Positions 43,530 to 53,757 are shown, numbered from the stretch's first letter. The stretch: 64,000 nt of DNA from [Mycobacterium] nativiensis (GCF_020172685.1 NZ_CP083986.1:506802-570801), one strand, 5' to 3'. The notes: generated by a model from the letters alone, not told the origin. A program made the numbers and translations.

Positions 43530-45269
43530 TTAGAGCTGCCGGATAGCCACGATCCGCGCCCGCAGCTGATCCGACGTCGCCGCCGCCACCGGCGGGCCGC
43601 CGCAGACCCGGCGCAGCTCGTTGTGGATCCAGCCGTGCGGCTTGCCCAGGCGATGATGGGCCGCCGACACCAGCGCGTTGAGCTCGTGACGCAGCGCGCG
43701 CAACTGACCATGCGTGGTCACCGGGGCCGGAGCCCCACCGGCGGCGGCCACCTTCGACCGCCGGTCCAGCTGCTCCTCCTGGCGCTGGCGCAGCAGATCG
43801 CGCATCTGGTTGGCATCCAATAGGCCGGGGATACCCAGGTAGTCGGCCTCTTCCTCGCTGCCGGCCGGCGTGGCGGTGCCGAACGAGGCGCCGTCGAAGA
43901 TCACCTGGTCCAGTTCGGCGTCGGCGCCCAGTGACTCGAACTTGTTCTCCAGCTCGGACGGCTCGTTGCGCTTGCGCTGGGCTTCCTCGAGTTCGTCATC
44001 GAACGATTGGCGGTGCGGCTTGCCCAGCACATGGTTGCGCTGTTCTTCCATCTCGCTGGCCAGGCCGAGCAGCGACGGCACCGACGGCAGGAAGATGCTG
44101 GCCGTCTCACCGGGCCGCCGCGATCGCACGAACCGGCCGATCGCCTGGGCGAAGAACAGCGGGGTGGACGCGCTGGTGGCGTAGACCCCGACCGCCAGCC
44201 GGGGTACGTCGACGCCTTCGGAGACCATTCGCACCGCCACCAGCCAGCGGCTGGTGGCCTCGGAGAACTGCGCGATCTTGTCCGACGCGCTGGGATCGTC
44301 GGAGAGCACCACGGTGGGGGTCTCACCGGTGAGCGTGGTCAGCAGCTTGGCGTAGGCGCGGGCGTTCTTCTGGTCGGTGGCGATGATCATGCCGCCGGCA
44401 TCGGCCATGCCGCCGTCGCGCAACTGGCGCAGCCGGGTGTCCGCGGCGGTGATCACCGCCGGCATCCATTCCCCGGCCGGGTCCAGCGCCGTGCGCCAAG
44501 CCCGGGTGGTGTGCTCGGCGGTCAGCGGCTCGCCGAGCCGGGCCGAGTGCTCTTCGCCGGCGCTGTCGCGCCAGCGCGCCTCGCCCGAGTACGCCATGAA
44601 CACCACCGGGCGCACCACGCCGTCGGCCAACGCGTCGGTGTAGCCGTAGCTGTCGTCTGCCACCGAGCGCAGGTGGCCGGTGCCGTCGGGCTCGTAGTTG
44701 ACGAAGGGGATGGGGCTGTCGTCGCTGCGGAACGGGGTTCCGGTCAGCGCCAGCCGCCGGGTGGCATCGTCGAATGCCTCGCGGATGCCGTCGCCCCAGC
44801 TCTTGGCGTCGCCGCCGTGGTGGATCTCATCGAAGATCACCAGGGTTTTCGCGGCCTCGGTGCGCACTCGGTGCCGGGTGGGGTGGCTGGCGACCTGCGC
44901 GTAGGTGACGACGACGCCGTGGTACTCCGAGCTGGTCTGCGAGTCGGAGTTGGAAAACCGCGGGTCCAGCGCAATGCCATGGCTGGCGGCGGCCGAGGCC
45001 CACTGCACCTTCAGGTGTTCGGTGGGCACCACGATCGTGATGCGCTCGACAGAACGGTCGGCCAGCAGTTCGGCGACGATGCGCAGCGCGAACGTCGTCT
45101 TACCGGCGCCGGGGGTGGCCACCATCAGGAAATCTCGCGGCTTGGCGGTCAGATAGCGCACCAGAGCCCGGCGTTGCCAGCCCCGCAAAGCCCGGGTGCT
45201 GGGCGCTGCTTCAGCCCGCACCCGGTCTCCTATCTGATCGAGATGCAGTCTAGGGCAAGCCGATAGCAT
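43530..45269 (-). CDS. Superfamily 2 DEAD/DEAH-box helicase
   Basis: This is a 579-residue ATP-dependent helicase. Motif I is ATPGAGKTTFAL, motif II DEIHH (DEIH type), motif III LTGTPF, and motif VI QAIGRFVRSRR. An acidic/basic C-terminal extension (ELEEAQRKRNEPSELENKFESL to RRVCGG) resembles the tails of type III restriction-like or XPB-like helicases. The best start is ATG 45269. It is divergent from the M24 peptidase gene, with only 7 bp between start codons, so at least one transcript is probably leaderless and the promoters must overlap the partner's coding region. Confidence 0.88.
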   Translation of the reverse strand: MLSACPRLHLDQIGDRVRAEAAPSTRALRGWQRRALVRYLTAKPRDFLMVATPGAGKTTFALRIVAELLADRSVERITIVVPTEHLKVQWASAAASHGIALDPRFSNSDSQTSSEYHGVVVTYAQVASHPTRHRVRTEAAKTLVIFDEIHHGGDAKSWGDGIREAFDDATRRLALTGTPFRSDDSPIPFVNYEPDGTGHLRSVADDSYGYTDALADGVVRPVVFMAYSGEARWRDSAGEEHSARLGEPLTAEHTTRAWRTALDPAGEWMPAVITAADTRLRQLRDGGMADAGGMIIATDQKNARAYAKLLTTLTGETPTVVLSDDPSASDKIAQFSEATSRWLVAVRMVSEGVDVPRLAVGVYATSASTPLFFAQAIGRFVRSRRPGETASIFLPSVPSLLGLASEMEEQRNHVLGKPHRQSFDDELEEAQRKRNEPSELENKFESLGADAELDQVIFDGASFGTATPAGSEEEADYLGIPGLLDANQMRDLLRQRQEEQLDRRSKVAAAGGAPAPVTTHGQLRALRHELNALVSAAHHRLGKPHGWIHNELRRVCGGPPVAAATSDQLRARIVAIRQL

Positions 45270-45276
45270 CGCCGGT

Positions 45277-45978
45277 GTGTCCACCCCGCGCGAGCCGGAA
45301 TCCGTCCGTGTCGAGCGACTCCGTGATGCGCAGGCCAAGGCGGTCGCACTCTTCGACGAGATCGAGCGCCGCGGCATGGTTCGCCCCGGAGTCGGCGAGC
45401 GGCAGCTCTCCGATGAGATCCGGGACCTGGCCGCCGACATGTTCGGGGTGACGCGGCACTGGCATCGGCGGGTGGTGCGGGCCGGCGAGAACAGTCTGCT
45501 GCCGTTTCACGCCGACCCGCCGGATCGGATCATGGCCGACGACGACATCGCCTACCTGGACCTGGGCCCGATCTTCGAAGAGTGGGAGGCCGACTTTGGT
45601 CGCACCTTCGTGCTCGGCGGCGATCCGGACAAGCTGGCGCTGCGCGACGCGTTGCCCGGGGTGTGGAGCGCGGGCCGCGCTTTCTTCGAGGCGCACGCCG
45701 ACATCACCGGCGCGCAGCTGTTCGATCACGTGGTCGGTCTGGCCAAGGACGCGGGCTTCGAATTCGGTGCTCCGATCGCGGGACACCTGCTCGGGGAGTT
45801 TCCACACAAGAAGATCTCCGGAGACGACGCCCGGTTCTACGTCGCGCCCGGATCCGACGAGCCGATGCGCCGCACCGATCCCACCGGCAGGGTCTGTCAC
45901 TGGATCCTGGAGGTGCACCTGGTGAACCGGGCCCGCGGGTTCGGCGGGTTCTACGAGCAGCTGCTTGACGTGGCGTGA
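45277..45978 (+). CDS. M24-family metallopeptidase-like protein
   Basis: This is a 233-residue pita-bread-fold protein like Xaa-Pro aminopeptidases and methionine aminopeptidases. Candidate metal ligands are the Asp pair in DLGPIFEEWEADFGRTF, the His in IAGHLLGEF, and the Glu residues in WILEVHLV and GGFYEQLL. It is shorter than canonical family members and lacks an N-terminal domain. GTG 45277 is used. The function may be peptidase or a non-proteolytic derivative. Confidence 0.82.
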   Translation: MSTPREPESVRVERLRDAQAKAVALFDEIERRGMVRPGVGERQLSDEIRDLAADMFGVTRHWHRRVVRAGENSLLPFHADPPDRIMADDDIAYLDLGPIFEEWEADFGRTFVLGGDPDKLALRDALPGVWSAGRAFFEAHADITGAQLFDHVVGLAKDAGFEFGAPIAGHLLGEFPHKKISGDDARFYVAPGSDEPMRRTDPTGRVCHWILEVHLVNRARGFGGFYEQLLDVA

Positions 45979-45985
45979 GTCCCGA

Positions 45986-46897
45986 TCAGCCGATCGGGTA
46001 GACCACGCCGGTCAGCTCCTCGGAGACGGTCCAGAGCCGGCGCTGCCGCTGCACGTCATGCGACTTGCGGCTGGACCCGACCACCTTGGGGTAGCCCCGC
46101 GTCTGCGCGAAGCCGTCGGGTCCGTAGTACTGCCCGCCCAGCGCCTGCGGGTCGCTGGCGGCCCGTAGCGTCGGCAGGGCGCCCATGGCTGCGTCTTGGA
46201 ACAGCGGGGCGACCACGGGGTAGGCGGCCGCAGCCCAGCCGGGCAGGTGGCGCATCAGCTCGGTGTTCGAGCCGCCGGGGTGCGCGGCCGTGGCGATGGT
46301 CGTCCCGTGCGAAACCAGCCGTCGTTGCAGTTCGTAGGTGAACAGCAGGTTGGCGAGTTTGGCCTGGCCGTAGGCCTGCACCCGGTTGTAGCGGCGTTCC
46401 CACTGCAGATCCTCGAAGTGGATGTCGGCGCGGATGCGATGACCGATGCTGCTGACCGTCACCACCCGGGACCCCGCGACCGGCAGCAGCCGATCCAGCA
46501 ACAGGCCGGTGAGGGCGAAGTGCCCCAGGTGGTTGGTGCCGAACTGCAGCTCGAAGCCGTCCTTGGTGGTCGACTTGGGCGGGTACATCACCCCGGCGTT
46601 GTTGATCAGCAGGTCGATGCGGTCGTGGTCGGCGCGCAATTGCGCCGCCGCGGCGCGGATGGAGTCCAGCGATGTCAGGTCGAGTTCCTGCAGCACCACG
46701 TTGGTTCCGGGGCTGCGCTTACTGATGAGGTCTGCGGCGTCCTTGCCTTTGTCGAGATTGCGCACGGCCAGCACCACGTGGGCGCCACGCGCGGCGAGCG
46801 CCGCGGCCGTTTCGTAGCCGAGGCCGGTGTTGGCTCCGGTGATCACGGCGACCCGGCCGGTCTGGTCGGGGATGTCGGCGGTTGTCCATTTGGCCAT
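45986..46897 (-). CDS. Short-chain dehydrogenase, paralogue of the SDR at 40419
   Basis: This is a 303-residue SDR with TGANTGLG (residues 18-25), NNAGVMYPP and YGQAK, and the same GGQYYGPDGFAQTRGYPKVV C-terminal block as the SDR at 40419. ATG 46897 has a GGAG ribosome site. It is divergent from a TetR gene, with two operators of identical pattern between them, so it is very probably that regulator's target. The substrate is unknown. Confidence 0.92.
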   Translation of the reverse strand: MAKWTTADIPDQTGRVAVITGANTGLGYETAAALAARGAHVVLAVRNLDKGKDAADLISKRSPGTNVVLQELDLTSLDSIRAAAAQLRADHDRIDLLINNAGVMYPPKSTTKDGFELQFGTNHLGHFALTGLLLDRLLPVAGSRVVTVSSIGHRIRADIHFEDLQWERRYNRVQAYGQAKLANLLFTYELQRRLVSHGTTIATAAHPGGSNTELMRHLPGWAAAAYPVVAPLFQDAAMGALPTLRAASDPQALGGQYYGPDGFAQTRGYPKVVGSSRKSHDVQRQRRLWTVSEELTGVVYPIG

Positions 46898-46923
46898 CGG
46901 AGGCTCCTGAGCGGTAGGGTAAA

Positions 46924-46939
46924 CGGGGCGAACGCTCCG
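46924..46939. promoter_or_regulatory. TetR operator 1 in the SDR/TetR divergent promoter
   Basis: The sequence CGGggCGaaCGctCCG fits the pattern CGGNNCGNNCGNNCCG. The same pattern recurs 31 bp away. Confidence 0.8.
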
Positions 46940-46954
46940 GTTTTTTCGACTATA

Positions 46955-46970
46955 CGGAACGTACGCCCCG
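46955..46970. promoter_or_regulatory. TetR operator 2 in the SDR/TetR divergent promoter
   Basis: The sequence CGGaaCGtaCGccCCG has the same pattern as operator 1, differing only at N positions. It overlaps the likely promoter region of the TetR gene, whose GTG is 25 bp further on. Confidence 0.8.
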
Positions 46971-46995
46971 GTTTGTCAACCGTTAGGGGATATCG

Positions 46996-47562
46996 GTGGC
47001 CCAATCCGCACGTCCGCTGCGTGCCGATGCCGCACGCAACCGTGCGCGAGTGCTGGAAGTCGCCTACGAAACCTTCGCCGCCGAAGGCCTGTCGGTGCCG
47101 ATCGACGAGATCGCCCGGCGGGCCGGAGTCGGGGCCGGGACCATCTACCGTCACTTTCCGACCAAAGACGAGCTGTTCTCAGCGGTCATCGGAGACCGAA
47201 TGCAGCACGTCGTCGATGACGGATACGCCCTGCTGGAGGCCGGCGATCCGGGCACGGCGCTGTTCACCTTTCTGCGTTCGATCGTGCTGCAGTGGGGCGC
47301 GACGGATCGGGGTCTGGCCGAGGCGCTCGCGGGCTTCGGCATCGACATCCAGCAGGCCGCCCCCGAGTCCGAAGAGGCATTCCTGACGGTGCTCGGCGAG
47401 CTGCTGCGCGCTGCTCAGCAGGCGGGTACCGCGAGGCAGGACGTCGGCGTACGTGAAGTCAAGGCGATCCTGGTCGGCTGCCAGGCGATGCAGTCCTACA
47501 ACTCCGAGCTGGCAGAAAGGGTGACCGATGTCGTCGTCGACGGTTTACGCCCTCGGCGATAG
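46996..47562 (+). CDS. TetR-family regulator of the adjacent SDR
   Basis: This is a 188-residue TetR protein. Helix-turn-helix from RARVLEVAYETFAAEG to VGAGTIYRHFPTKDELF; the C-terminal helical domain resembles the SbtR-like group. GTG 46996 is the start. The divergent SDR and two CGGNNCGNNCGNNCCG sites point to autoregulation plus repression of the SDR. It ends 11 bp before the first CIRCE box of groEL2. Confidence 0.92.
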   Translation: MAQSARPLRADAARNRARVLEVAYETFAAEGLSVPIDEIARRAGVGAGTIYRHFPTKDELFSAVIGDRMQHVVDDGYALLEAGDPGTALFTFLRSIVLQWGATDRGLAEALAGFGIDIQQAAPESEEAFLTVLGELLRAAQQAGTARQDVGVREVKAILVGCQAMQSYNSELAERVTDVVVDGLRPRR

Positions 47563-47573
47563 GAGCTCGTGAC

Positions 47574-47600
47574 CTTGCACTCCCCATAGGCGAGTGCTAA
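47574..47600. promoter_or_regulatory. CIRCE element 1 (HrcA operator) upstream of groEL2
   Basis: CTTGCACTC, nine bases, GAGTGCTAA. Compare the consensus TTAGCACTC-N9-GAGTGCTAA. Confidence 0.93.
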
Positions 47601-47608
47601 AAATGACG

Positions 47609-47635
47609 TTGGCACTCGCGACCAGTGAGTGCTAG
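47609..47635. promoter_or_regulatory. CIRCE element 2 (HrcA operator) upstream of groEL2
   Basis: TTGGCACTC, nine bases, GAGTGCTAG. It is centred 35 bp after element 1. HrcA repression of the chaperonin gene is relieved by heat. Confidence 0.93.
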
Positions 47636-49375
<1,740 letters not shown>

Positions 49376-49392
49376 GTCTGGTTGCACGAGAG

Positions 49393-49422
49393 AGCCCGGT
49401 CCCTTTGGGGGCCGGGCTTTTT
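49393..49422 (+). terminator. Intrinsic terminator after groEL2
   Basis: The stem AGCCCGG(TCCC)/(GGGG)CCGGGCT is followed by TTTTT, starting 18 bp after the stop. Confidence 0.9.
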
Positions 49423-49526
49423 CGTTGTGCACACAACGCTGACAGCGACCCCCCAGCGAATAAATCTTGATTCCGATTGTGAAAAAGAACTAGGTTGCGA
49501 AGCCGAATCATGACTGAGAGGAATCG

Positions 49527-50483
49527 ATGAAGCGCATCGCATGGGGGATCGTCGTCGGCGGAGCCGCGGCGGCCGCGTTCACGGGTTCGGGGGTGGCCGG
49601 CGCCACCGGTGCCACCTGGACGCCGAGCTACGACGTCAATGACGCCCAACTGTTCGCAGGGCTGCCAACTTTGGGCCAGGAAGCGTGGTCCCCGGCATGG
49701 GAACTGCCCGCGAGTTTCACCTCCGCCACCGGCACCGTTCTGACCGGTACCGACTACCTCACGCCCACGATCGGTGGGCTCAACAACGAGCTCGTCACCA
49801 CGGACGGAACGGTATTCGATCAGAACCAGTTGTTCCCCGGCTTCACCAACCTCTACTACGACCCGGCCGGGGGCGGCACCGCCGTCGACGCGATGAAGAC
49901 CCCGTTCGGCAGCTTCGATCTGGCGTCGGCGCCGTCGTGGGCCGTGCCGGACTTTCCCACGGCGACCGCGGAGACCGTGGGCCAGAACATCGTCGTCACT
50001 GACGTTGCCTTCGGCCGTATCGGGCAGGCGATCGGCCTGGCCGACAGGAACGGTTATGCCGCGGGCGGAGGGGTGACGGATCACGCCACCATCACGACAT
50101 TGCAGACCCCCGATTCGTCGCTGGTGTGGGCGGCGCCGGCCGCCTACGCCGTGGGCACCGGCGCGGACGCGACGACACTGACCGGGACTCTGTACGTCAC
50201 GTCGCCGACCGACGTCGAGTTCGTGGACAAGGCCGGGGATGTCTTCGACCAGCACGCATTGGTTTTCGGATTGTTTCCGGTGGAAAACCTGTACTACGCC
50301 CCGGTCAATGGCCCCGCGGTGGACGAGGTCTCCACGATTTTCGGAAACATCGATCTGTCGCCGTTCGCGTCCTGGTTCGCGCCCACCGATGTCGCGGACT
50401 TGGTGACGCCGTCGCCCCTGACCGATCTGGCCGACGCCGGCCTGTACAGCGCGCTCGACCTGGCATCCGGCCTCACCCCGTAG
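49527..50483 (+). CDS. Secreted protein with two internal repeats, unknown function
   Basis: The protein has 318 residues. A Sec signal (MKRIAWGIVVGGAAAAAFTG, cleavage near VAGA) leads to an acidic, Thr/Asp/Ala-rich mature protein. Two segments align: about 70-150 (TGTVLTGTDYLTPT, VFDQNQLFPGFTNLYY, FGSFDLASAPSWAVP) and about 210-290 (TTLTGTLYVTSPT, VFDQHALVFGLFPVENLYY, FGNIDLSPFASWFAP). Each looks like a beta-sandwich with the motif VFDQxxLFxxFxxLYY. GAGAGGA precedes ATG 49527. I do not recognise the family; a cell-wall or secreted antigen is likely. Confidence 0.75.
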   Translation: MKRIAWGIVVGGAAAAAFTGSGVAGATGATWTPSYDVNDAQLFAGLPTLGQEAWSPAWELPASFTSATGTVLTGTDYLTPTIGGLNNELVTTDGTVFDQNQLFPGFTNLYYDPAGGGTAVDAMKTPFGSFDLASAPSWAVPDFPTATAETVGQNIVVTDVAFGRIGQAIGLADRNGYAAGGGVTDHATITTLQTPDSSLVWAAPAAYAVGTGADATTLTGTLYVTSPTDVEFVDKAGDVFDQHALVFGLFPVENLYYAPVNGPAVDEVSTIFGNIDLSPFASWFAPTDVADLVTPSPLTDLADAGLYSALDLASGLTP

Positions 50484-50484
50484 T

Positions 50485-50547
50485 CGTCGACTCTGCGTCC
50501 ACGGCGCAAAAGTTCGAGTGGTGTGCGCCCTGGACGCAGAGTCAACG
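50485..50547. repeat. Hairpin repeat element with conserved loop, copy 2
   Basis: The outer arms pair over 17 bp with one mismatch (CGACTCTGCGTCCA with TGGACGCAGAGTC). An inner stem GGCGCA/TGCGCC closes a 15-nt loop AAAGTTCGAGTGGTG. The outer stem and the loop core AAGTnCGAGTG match copy 1 at 24551. It begins one base after the stop of the secreted-protein gene and may end its transcript before the CobU fusion gene. Confidence 0.85.
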
Positions 50548-50558
50548 AGGATGGCGGT

Positions 50559-51884
50559 ATGGAAATCGTGCTGCTGGGCACCGGCAGCGCCGACGGTTGG
50601 CCCAACCCGTTCTGCCGGTGCGCCTCCTGCCGGTCGGCCGCCGGGGAGGTTCGCGGGCAGACCGCCGCGCTGGTCGACGGCGCCTTGCTGCTGGACTGCG
50701 GACCGGAAGCGCCGCGGGCCGCGGTTCGCTACGGGCGTTCCCTGGCCTCGGTGCGGCACATCCTGTTCACCCACGGCCACCCCGACCATGTCGGGCCCGC
50801 CGCGCTGCTGATGCGGCACTGGACCCGGGCGGCCGAGCCGCTGGATGTGGTCGGTCCGCCGAGTGCGTTGGATCAGTGCCGGCACTGGGTGGGCCCCGAC
50901 GACCCGGTCCGGTTCGTGCAGGTGGCGCCCGGCGACGAGGTGGGACTGGGCGACTATCGGGTGCGGGTGCTGGCCGCCGCACACGGTTCCGACATGGGCG
51001 ATGACGCGGTGCTGTACGACATCGCCGGGGACGCCCGCATCCTGTGGGCCACCGACACCGGCCCGCTCCCAGGGGCCACGCACACCGCGGTGGCCGGCGC
51101 CGGCTACGACGCGGTGTTTCTGGAAGAGACGTTCGGCGACTACACCGAGCACGGCACCGAACACCACGACCTGGACTCCTTCGCGGCGACCGTTTCGCAA
51201 CTGCGAGCGTCGGGGGCCGTCGTCGACACCACCGATGTCGTCGCGGTCCACCTGAGCCATCACAACCCTCCGGAGGCGGAATTGACTGCGGCACTGTCTG
51301 AGTCGGGTGCTCGGCCGGGACGCGACGGTGAGGTGGTGACGGCAGGGCGACGACGGACGACGCGCACCCTGGTGCTGGGTGGGGCACGCTCGGGCAAATC
51401 CGCGCACGCCGAGGCGCTGCTGGCCGCCGACCCGGCCGTGACCTACCTGGCCACCGGTGGTGTCCGCGAGGGGGATCCGGAGTGGGCCGAGCGGGTGCGG
51501 CTGCACCGGGAACGCCGACCGGCTGCCTGGCGCACCGTCGAGACCGTTGACGTCGCCGAAGTGCTGCGAGCCGCTGAAAACCCTTTGCTGCTGGACTGTT
51601 TAGGCACCTGGCTCACCGCCCGGATGGACCTGCATCGGGTCTGGGACGGTGGTCCGCTGGAGCGGGTTCACGCCGATATCGACGAACTCGTATCGGCCTG
51701 GCTGGCCTGCCCGGTGCCGGTGGTGGCGGTCAGCAACGAAGTCGGCAGCGGGGTGGTGCCGCCCACCGCTTCAGGGCGGCTGTTCCGGGACCTGCTGGGC
51801 GTGCTCAATGCGCGGATCGCCGCCGAGTCGGATCAGGTGGTGCTGATGGTGGCCGGCAGGCCGCTCGCCCTCCCGGCTACGTGA
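50559..51884 (+). CDS. Fusion of metallo-beta-lactamase-fold enzyme and CobU kinase/guanylyltransferase
   Basis: The protein has 441 residues. Residues 1 to about 255 form an MBL-fold hydrolase (THGHPDH gives H72, H74, D76, H77; PhnP/RNase Z-like). An N-terminal CRCASC may bind another metal. Residues about 268-441 are CobU: Walker A GGARSGKS (274-281), NEVGSGVVPP and LNARIAAESDQVVLMVAG. CobU phosphorylates adenosylcobinamide and attaches GMP in B12 assembly. The MBL half could act on a nucleotide loop or phosphodiester intermediate (inference). By recall M. tuberculosis cobU is a separate gene. ATG 50559 fits the MBL start. No cobalamin riboswitch is visible upstream. Confidence 0.9.
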   Translation: MEIVLLGTGSADGWPNPFCRCASCRSAAGEVRGQTAALVDGALLLDCGPEAPRAAVRYGRSLASVRHILFTHGHPDHVGPAALLMRHWTRAAEPLDVVGPPSALDQCRHWVGPDDPVRFVQVAPGDEVGLGDYRVRVLAAAHGSDMGDDAVLYDIAGDARILWATDTGPLPGATHTAVAGAGYDAVFLEETFGDYTEHGTEHHDLDSFAATVSQLRASGAVVDTTDVVAVHLSHHNPPEAELTAALSESGARPGRDGEVVTAGRRRTTRTLVLGGARSGKSAHAEALLAADPAVTYLATGGVREGDPEWAERVRLHRERRPAAWRTVETVDVAEVLRAAENPLLLDCLGTWLTARMDLHRVWDGGPLERVHADIDELVSAWLACPVPVVAVSNEVGSGVVPPTASGRLFRDLLGVLNARIAAESDQVVLMVAGRPLALPAT

Positions 51885-52269
51885 GCTTCAGATCCACACA
51901 GTCGCTGTAGCAAGGGGTTTCACCCGGCGACGCCGGGGTGGCGACCCGGATCAGCACTGCGCGGCTGGGGGCGATCGCCAGGCCGGCCAGATCACCGCCG
52001 GCATCGGAGACCTCGGCGGTACCGTCGACGATCACGGTGTAGCCGCCCGGCGCCGGCGGCGGCCACATCACGGTCACATCGGTGCTGCGAGCCAGATTCG
52101 CGCGGCTACGCCGCCCGCCCAATGCGCCGATATGAACGGTGTCGCCCTTCAGGATCGGCATCACCGGCACCGGGTGCGGCCGGTTCTCGGCGTCGACGGT
52201 GATCAGGTAGGCGTAGTCATGGCCCTCGAGCTTCTCGGCGAGCCGGTCGAAATCCACGTTGGAGGTCAT
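51877..52269 (-). CDS. Pyridoxamine-oxidase-fold protein, copy 1 (probable F420/flavin binder)
   Basis: This is a 130-residue split-barrel protein. RLAEKLEGHDYAYLITVDAENRPHPVPVMP and RSRANLARSTDVTVMWPP are typical of the family's flavin- or F420-binding groups. The C-terminal CYSDCVDLKLT is shared in part with copy 2 (VHDCVQLKAD). ATG 52269 has GGAGGT upstream in the overlapping region. Its stop overlaps the convergent CobU-fusion gene by 8 bp. Substrate unknown. Confidence 0.82.
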   Translation of the reverse strand: MTSNVDFDRLAEKLEGHDYAYLITVDAENRPHPVPVMPILKGDTVHIGALGGRRSRANLARSTDVTVMWPPPAPGGYTVIVDGTAEVSDAGGDLAGLAIAPSRAVLIRVATPASPGETPCYSDCVDLKLT

Positions 52270-52295
52270 ACGGGCGAGCCTAAACGGGTGAGCTG

Positions 52296-52676
52296 TCAAT
52301 CCGCCTTGAGCTGTACGCAGTCGTGGACGGTGCCCAGCGCCCGCCCGTCGGTGAACACCGGCCGGTGCAGCAGGGCCTTGGTCGGTGTCACCAGAACCGG
52401 GCCGGCCGGATCGTCGGGAAGCTCCGCCCGCCCGTCGACGAACAGGGAGTACTCATTGGCTTCACGCGCGGGCCAGACCAGAGTGACGGCATCGCGGGCC
52501 GACATGTTCTCCCGGCCGTGGGTGCCGACGGGGCCGATATCCACCCGGGCGCCGTCGAAGGTCGGGGTGATCGCGGTGGTACGGACGCGGTAGTCGTCGC
52601 CGACGGTCACCAGGTACGCGAAGCCGTACCCGGGCAACAGCTCGGCCAGGCGAACGAGGTCGACGGAGCGGGCCAT
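52296..52676 (-). CDS. Pyridoxamine-oxidase-fold protein, copy 2 (tandem paralogue)
   Basis: This 126-residue protein has the same layout as copy 1: RLAELLPGYGFAYLVTVGDDYRVRTTAITP, a GRENMSARDAVTLVWP block and VHDCVQLKAD at the end. The two genes are 26 bp apart on the same strand and clearly arose by tandem duplication, though their sequences have diverged a lot. Substrate unknown. Confidence 0.82.
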   Translation of the reverse strand: MARSVDLVRLAELLPGYGFAYLVTVGDDYRVRTTAITPTFDGARVDIGPVGTHGRENMSARDAVTLVWPAREANEYSLFVDGRAELPDDPAGPVLVTPTKALLHRPVFTDGRALGTVHDCVQLKAD

Positions 52677-52736
52677 GGTGTCGAGGATAGTGATTTAGCA
52701 GCAGACACCGGGCACGCGTTGCGCCAAGATAGCTCT

Positions 52737-53753
52737 ATGGAATTCCGCTACCTGGGCAACTCCGGCCTGCAGATCTCCGAAATCACCTACGGCAACTGGC
52801 TCACCCACGGCTCGCAGGTCGAGAACGACGTCGCCACCGAGTGCGTGCATGCCGCACTGGATGCCGGCATCACCACCTTCGACACCGCCGATGTGTATGC
52901 CAATGGGCGTGCCGAGAAAGTGCTGGGTGCGGCGCTGAAAGGTCACCGGCGCGCGGCGCTGGAAATTTTCACCAAAGTGTACTGGCCGATCGGGCCGGCC
53001 CCATTGGGCAAGAACGACACCGGCCTGTCCCGTAAACACATGATGGAAGCCATCGATGGGTCGCTGCGGCGGCTACAAACCGACTACGTCGACCTGTACC
53101 AGGCACACCGCTATGACTCCTTCACCCCGCTGGAGGAGACCATGCAGGCGTTCGCCGACATCGTTCGGGCGGGCAAGGCCCTCTACATCGGGGTCAGCGA
53201 ATGGAGCCCCGAGCAGATCCGCCGAGCCCACGAACTCGCCGGTCAGCTCGGAATATCGCTGATCTCAAGCCAGCCGCAGTACTCGATGCTGTGGCGGGTG
53301 ATCGAACCGGAGGTGGTGCCGACCTGCCGAGAACTCGGGCTCGGCCAGATCGTCTGGTCGCCGATGGCCCAAGGGGTGCTGTCCGGCAAATACCTGCCGG
53401 GTCAGCCGCCGCCGGCCGGGTCGCGTGCCACCGACGAGAAGGGCGGGGCGAACTTCATCAAACGGTTCATGACCGACGACGTGCTGATCCGGGTGCAGCA
53501 GTTGGCGCCGATCGCCGCGGAGCTCGGGCTGACGACGGCACAGCTGGCGATCGCCTGGGTGCTGCAGAACGACAACGTTGCCGCGGCTCTGGTCGGGGCA
53601 TCGCGGCCCGAGCAGGTCGCCGAGAACGTCAAAGCCGCCGGCGTGCGGATCCCCGCCGAGCTCCTAGCGCGTATCGATCAGGTCCTGGGCGACGCGGTGA
53701 CCAGTGACGGCGAACTGGTCGCCCGCTCGACCCCACAGCAGCGGTTGCTCTGA
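52737..53753 (+). CDS. Aldo/keto reductase, voltage-channel beta-subunit-like group
   Basis: This is a 338-residue NADPH-dependent reductase with a TIM-barrel fold. The catalytic tetrad is visible: D49 and Y54 in FDTADVY, K80 in IFTKVYWP, and H124 in LYQAHRYD. ALVGASRPEQVAENV is the C-terminal NADPH-binding block. ATG 52737 is used. The extended frame upstream is antisense to copy 2 of the pyridoxamine-oxidase-like gene. Substrate unknown, probably aldehydes or ketones. Confidence 0.93.
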   Translation: MEFRYLGNSGLQISEITYGNWLTHGSQVENDVATECVHAALDAGITTFDTADVYANGRAEKVLGAALKGHRRAALEIFTKVYWPIGPAPLGKNDTGLSRKHMMEAIDGSLRRLQTDYVDLYQAHRYDSFTPLEETMQAFADIVRAGKALYIGVSEWSPEQIRRAHELAGQLGISLISSQPQYSMLWRVIEPEVVPTCRELGLGQIVWSPMAQGVLSGKYLPGQPPPAGSRATDEKGGANFIKRFMTDDVLIRVQQLAPIAAELGLTTAQLAIAWVLQNDNVAAALVGASRPEQVAENVKAAGVRIPAELLARIDQVLGDAVTSDGELVARSTPQQRLL

Positions 53754-53757
53754 GTCG

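Noticed and set aside
50485..50558. Cobalamin riboswitch before the CobU fusion
   Set aside because: Only the 63-bp hairpin repeat is there; no B12-box sequence and too little room for the aptamer.
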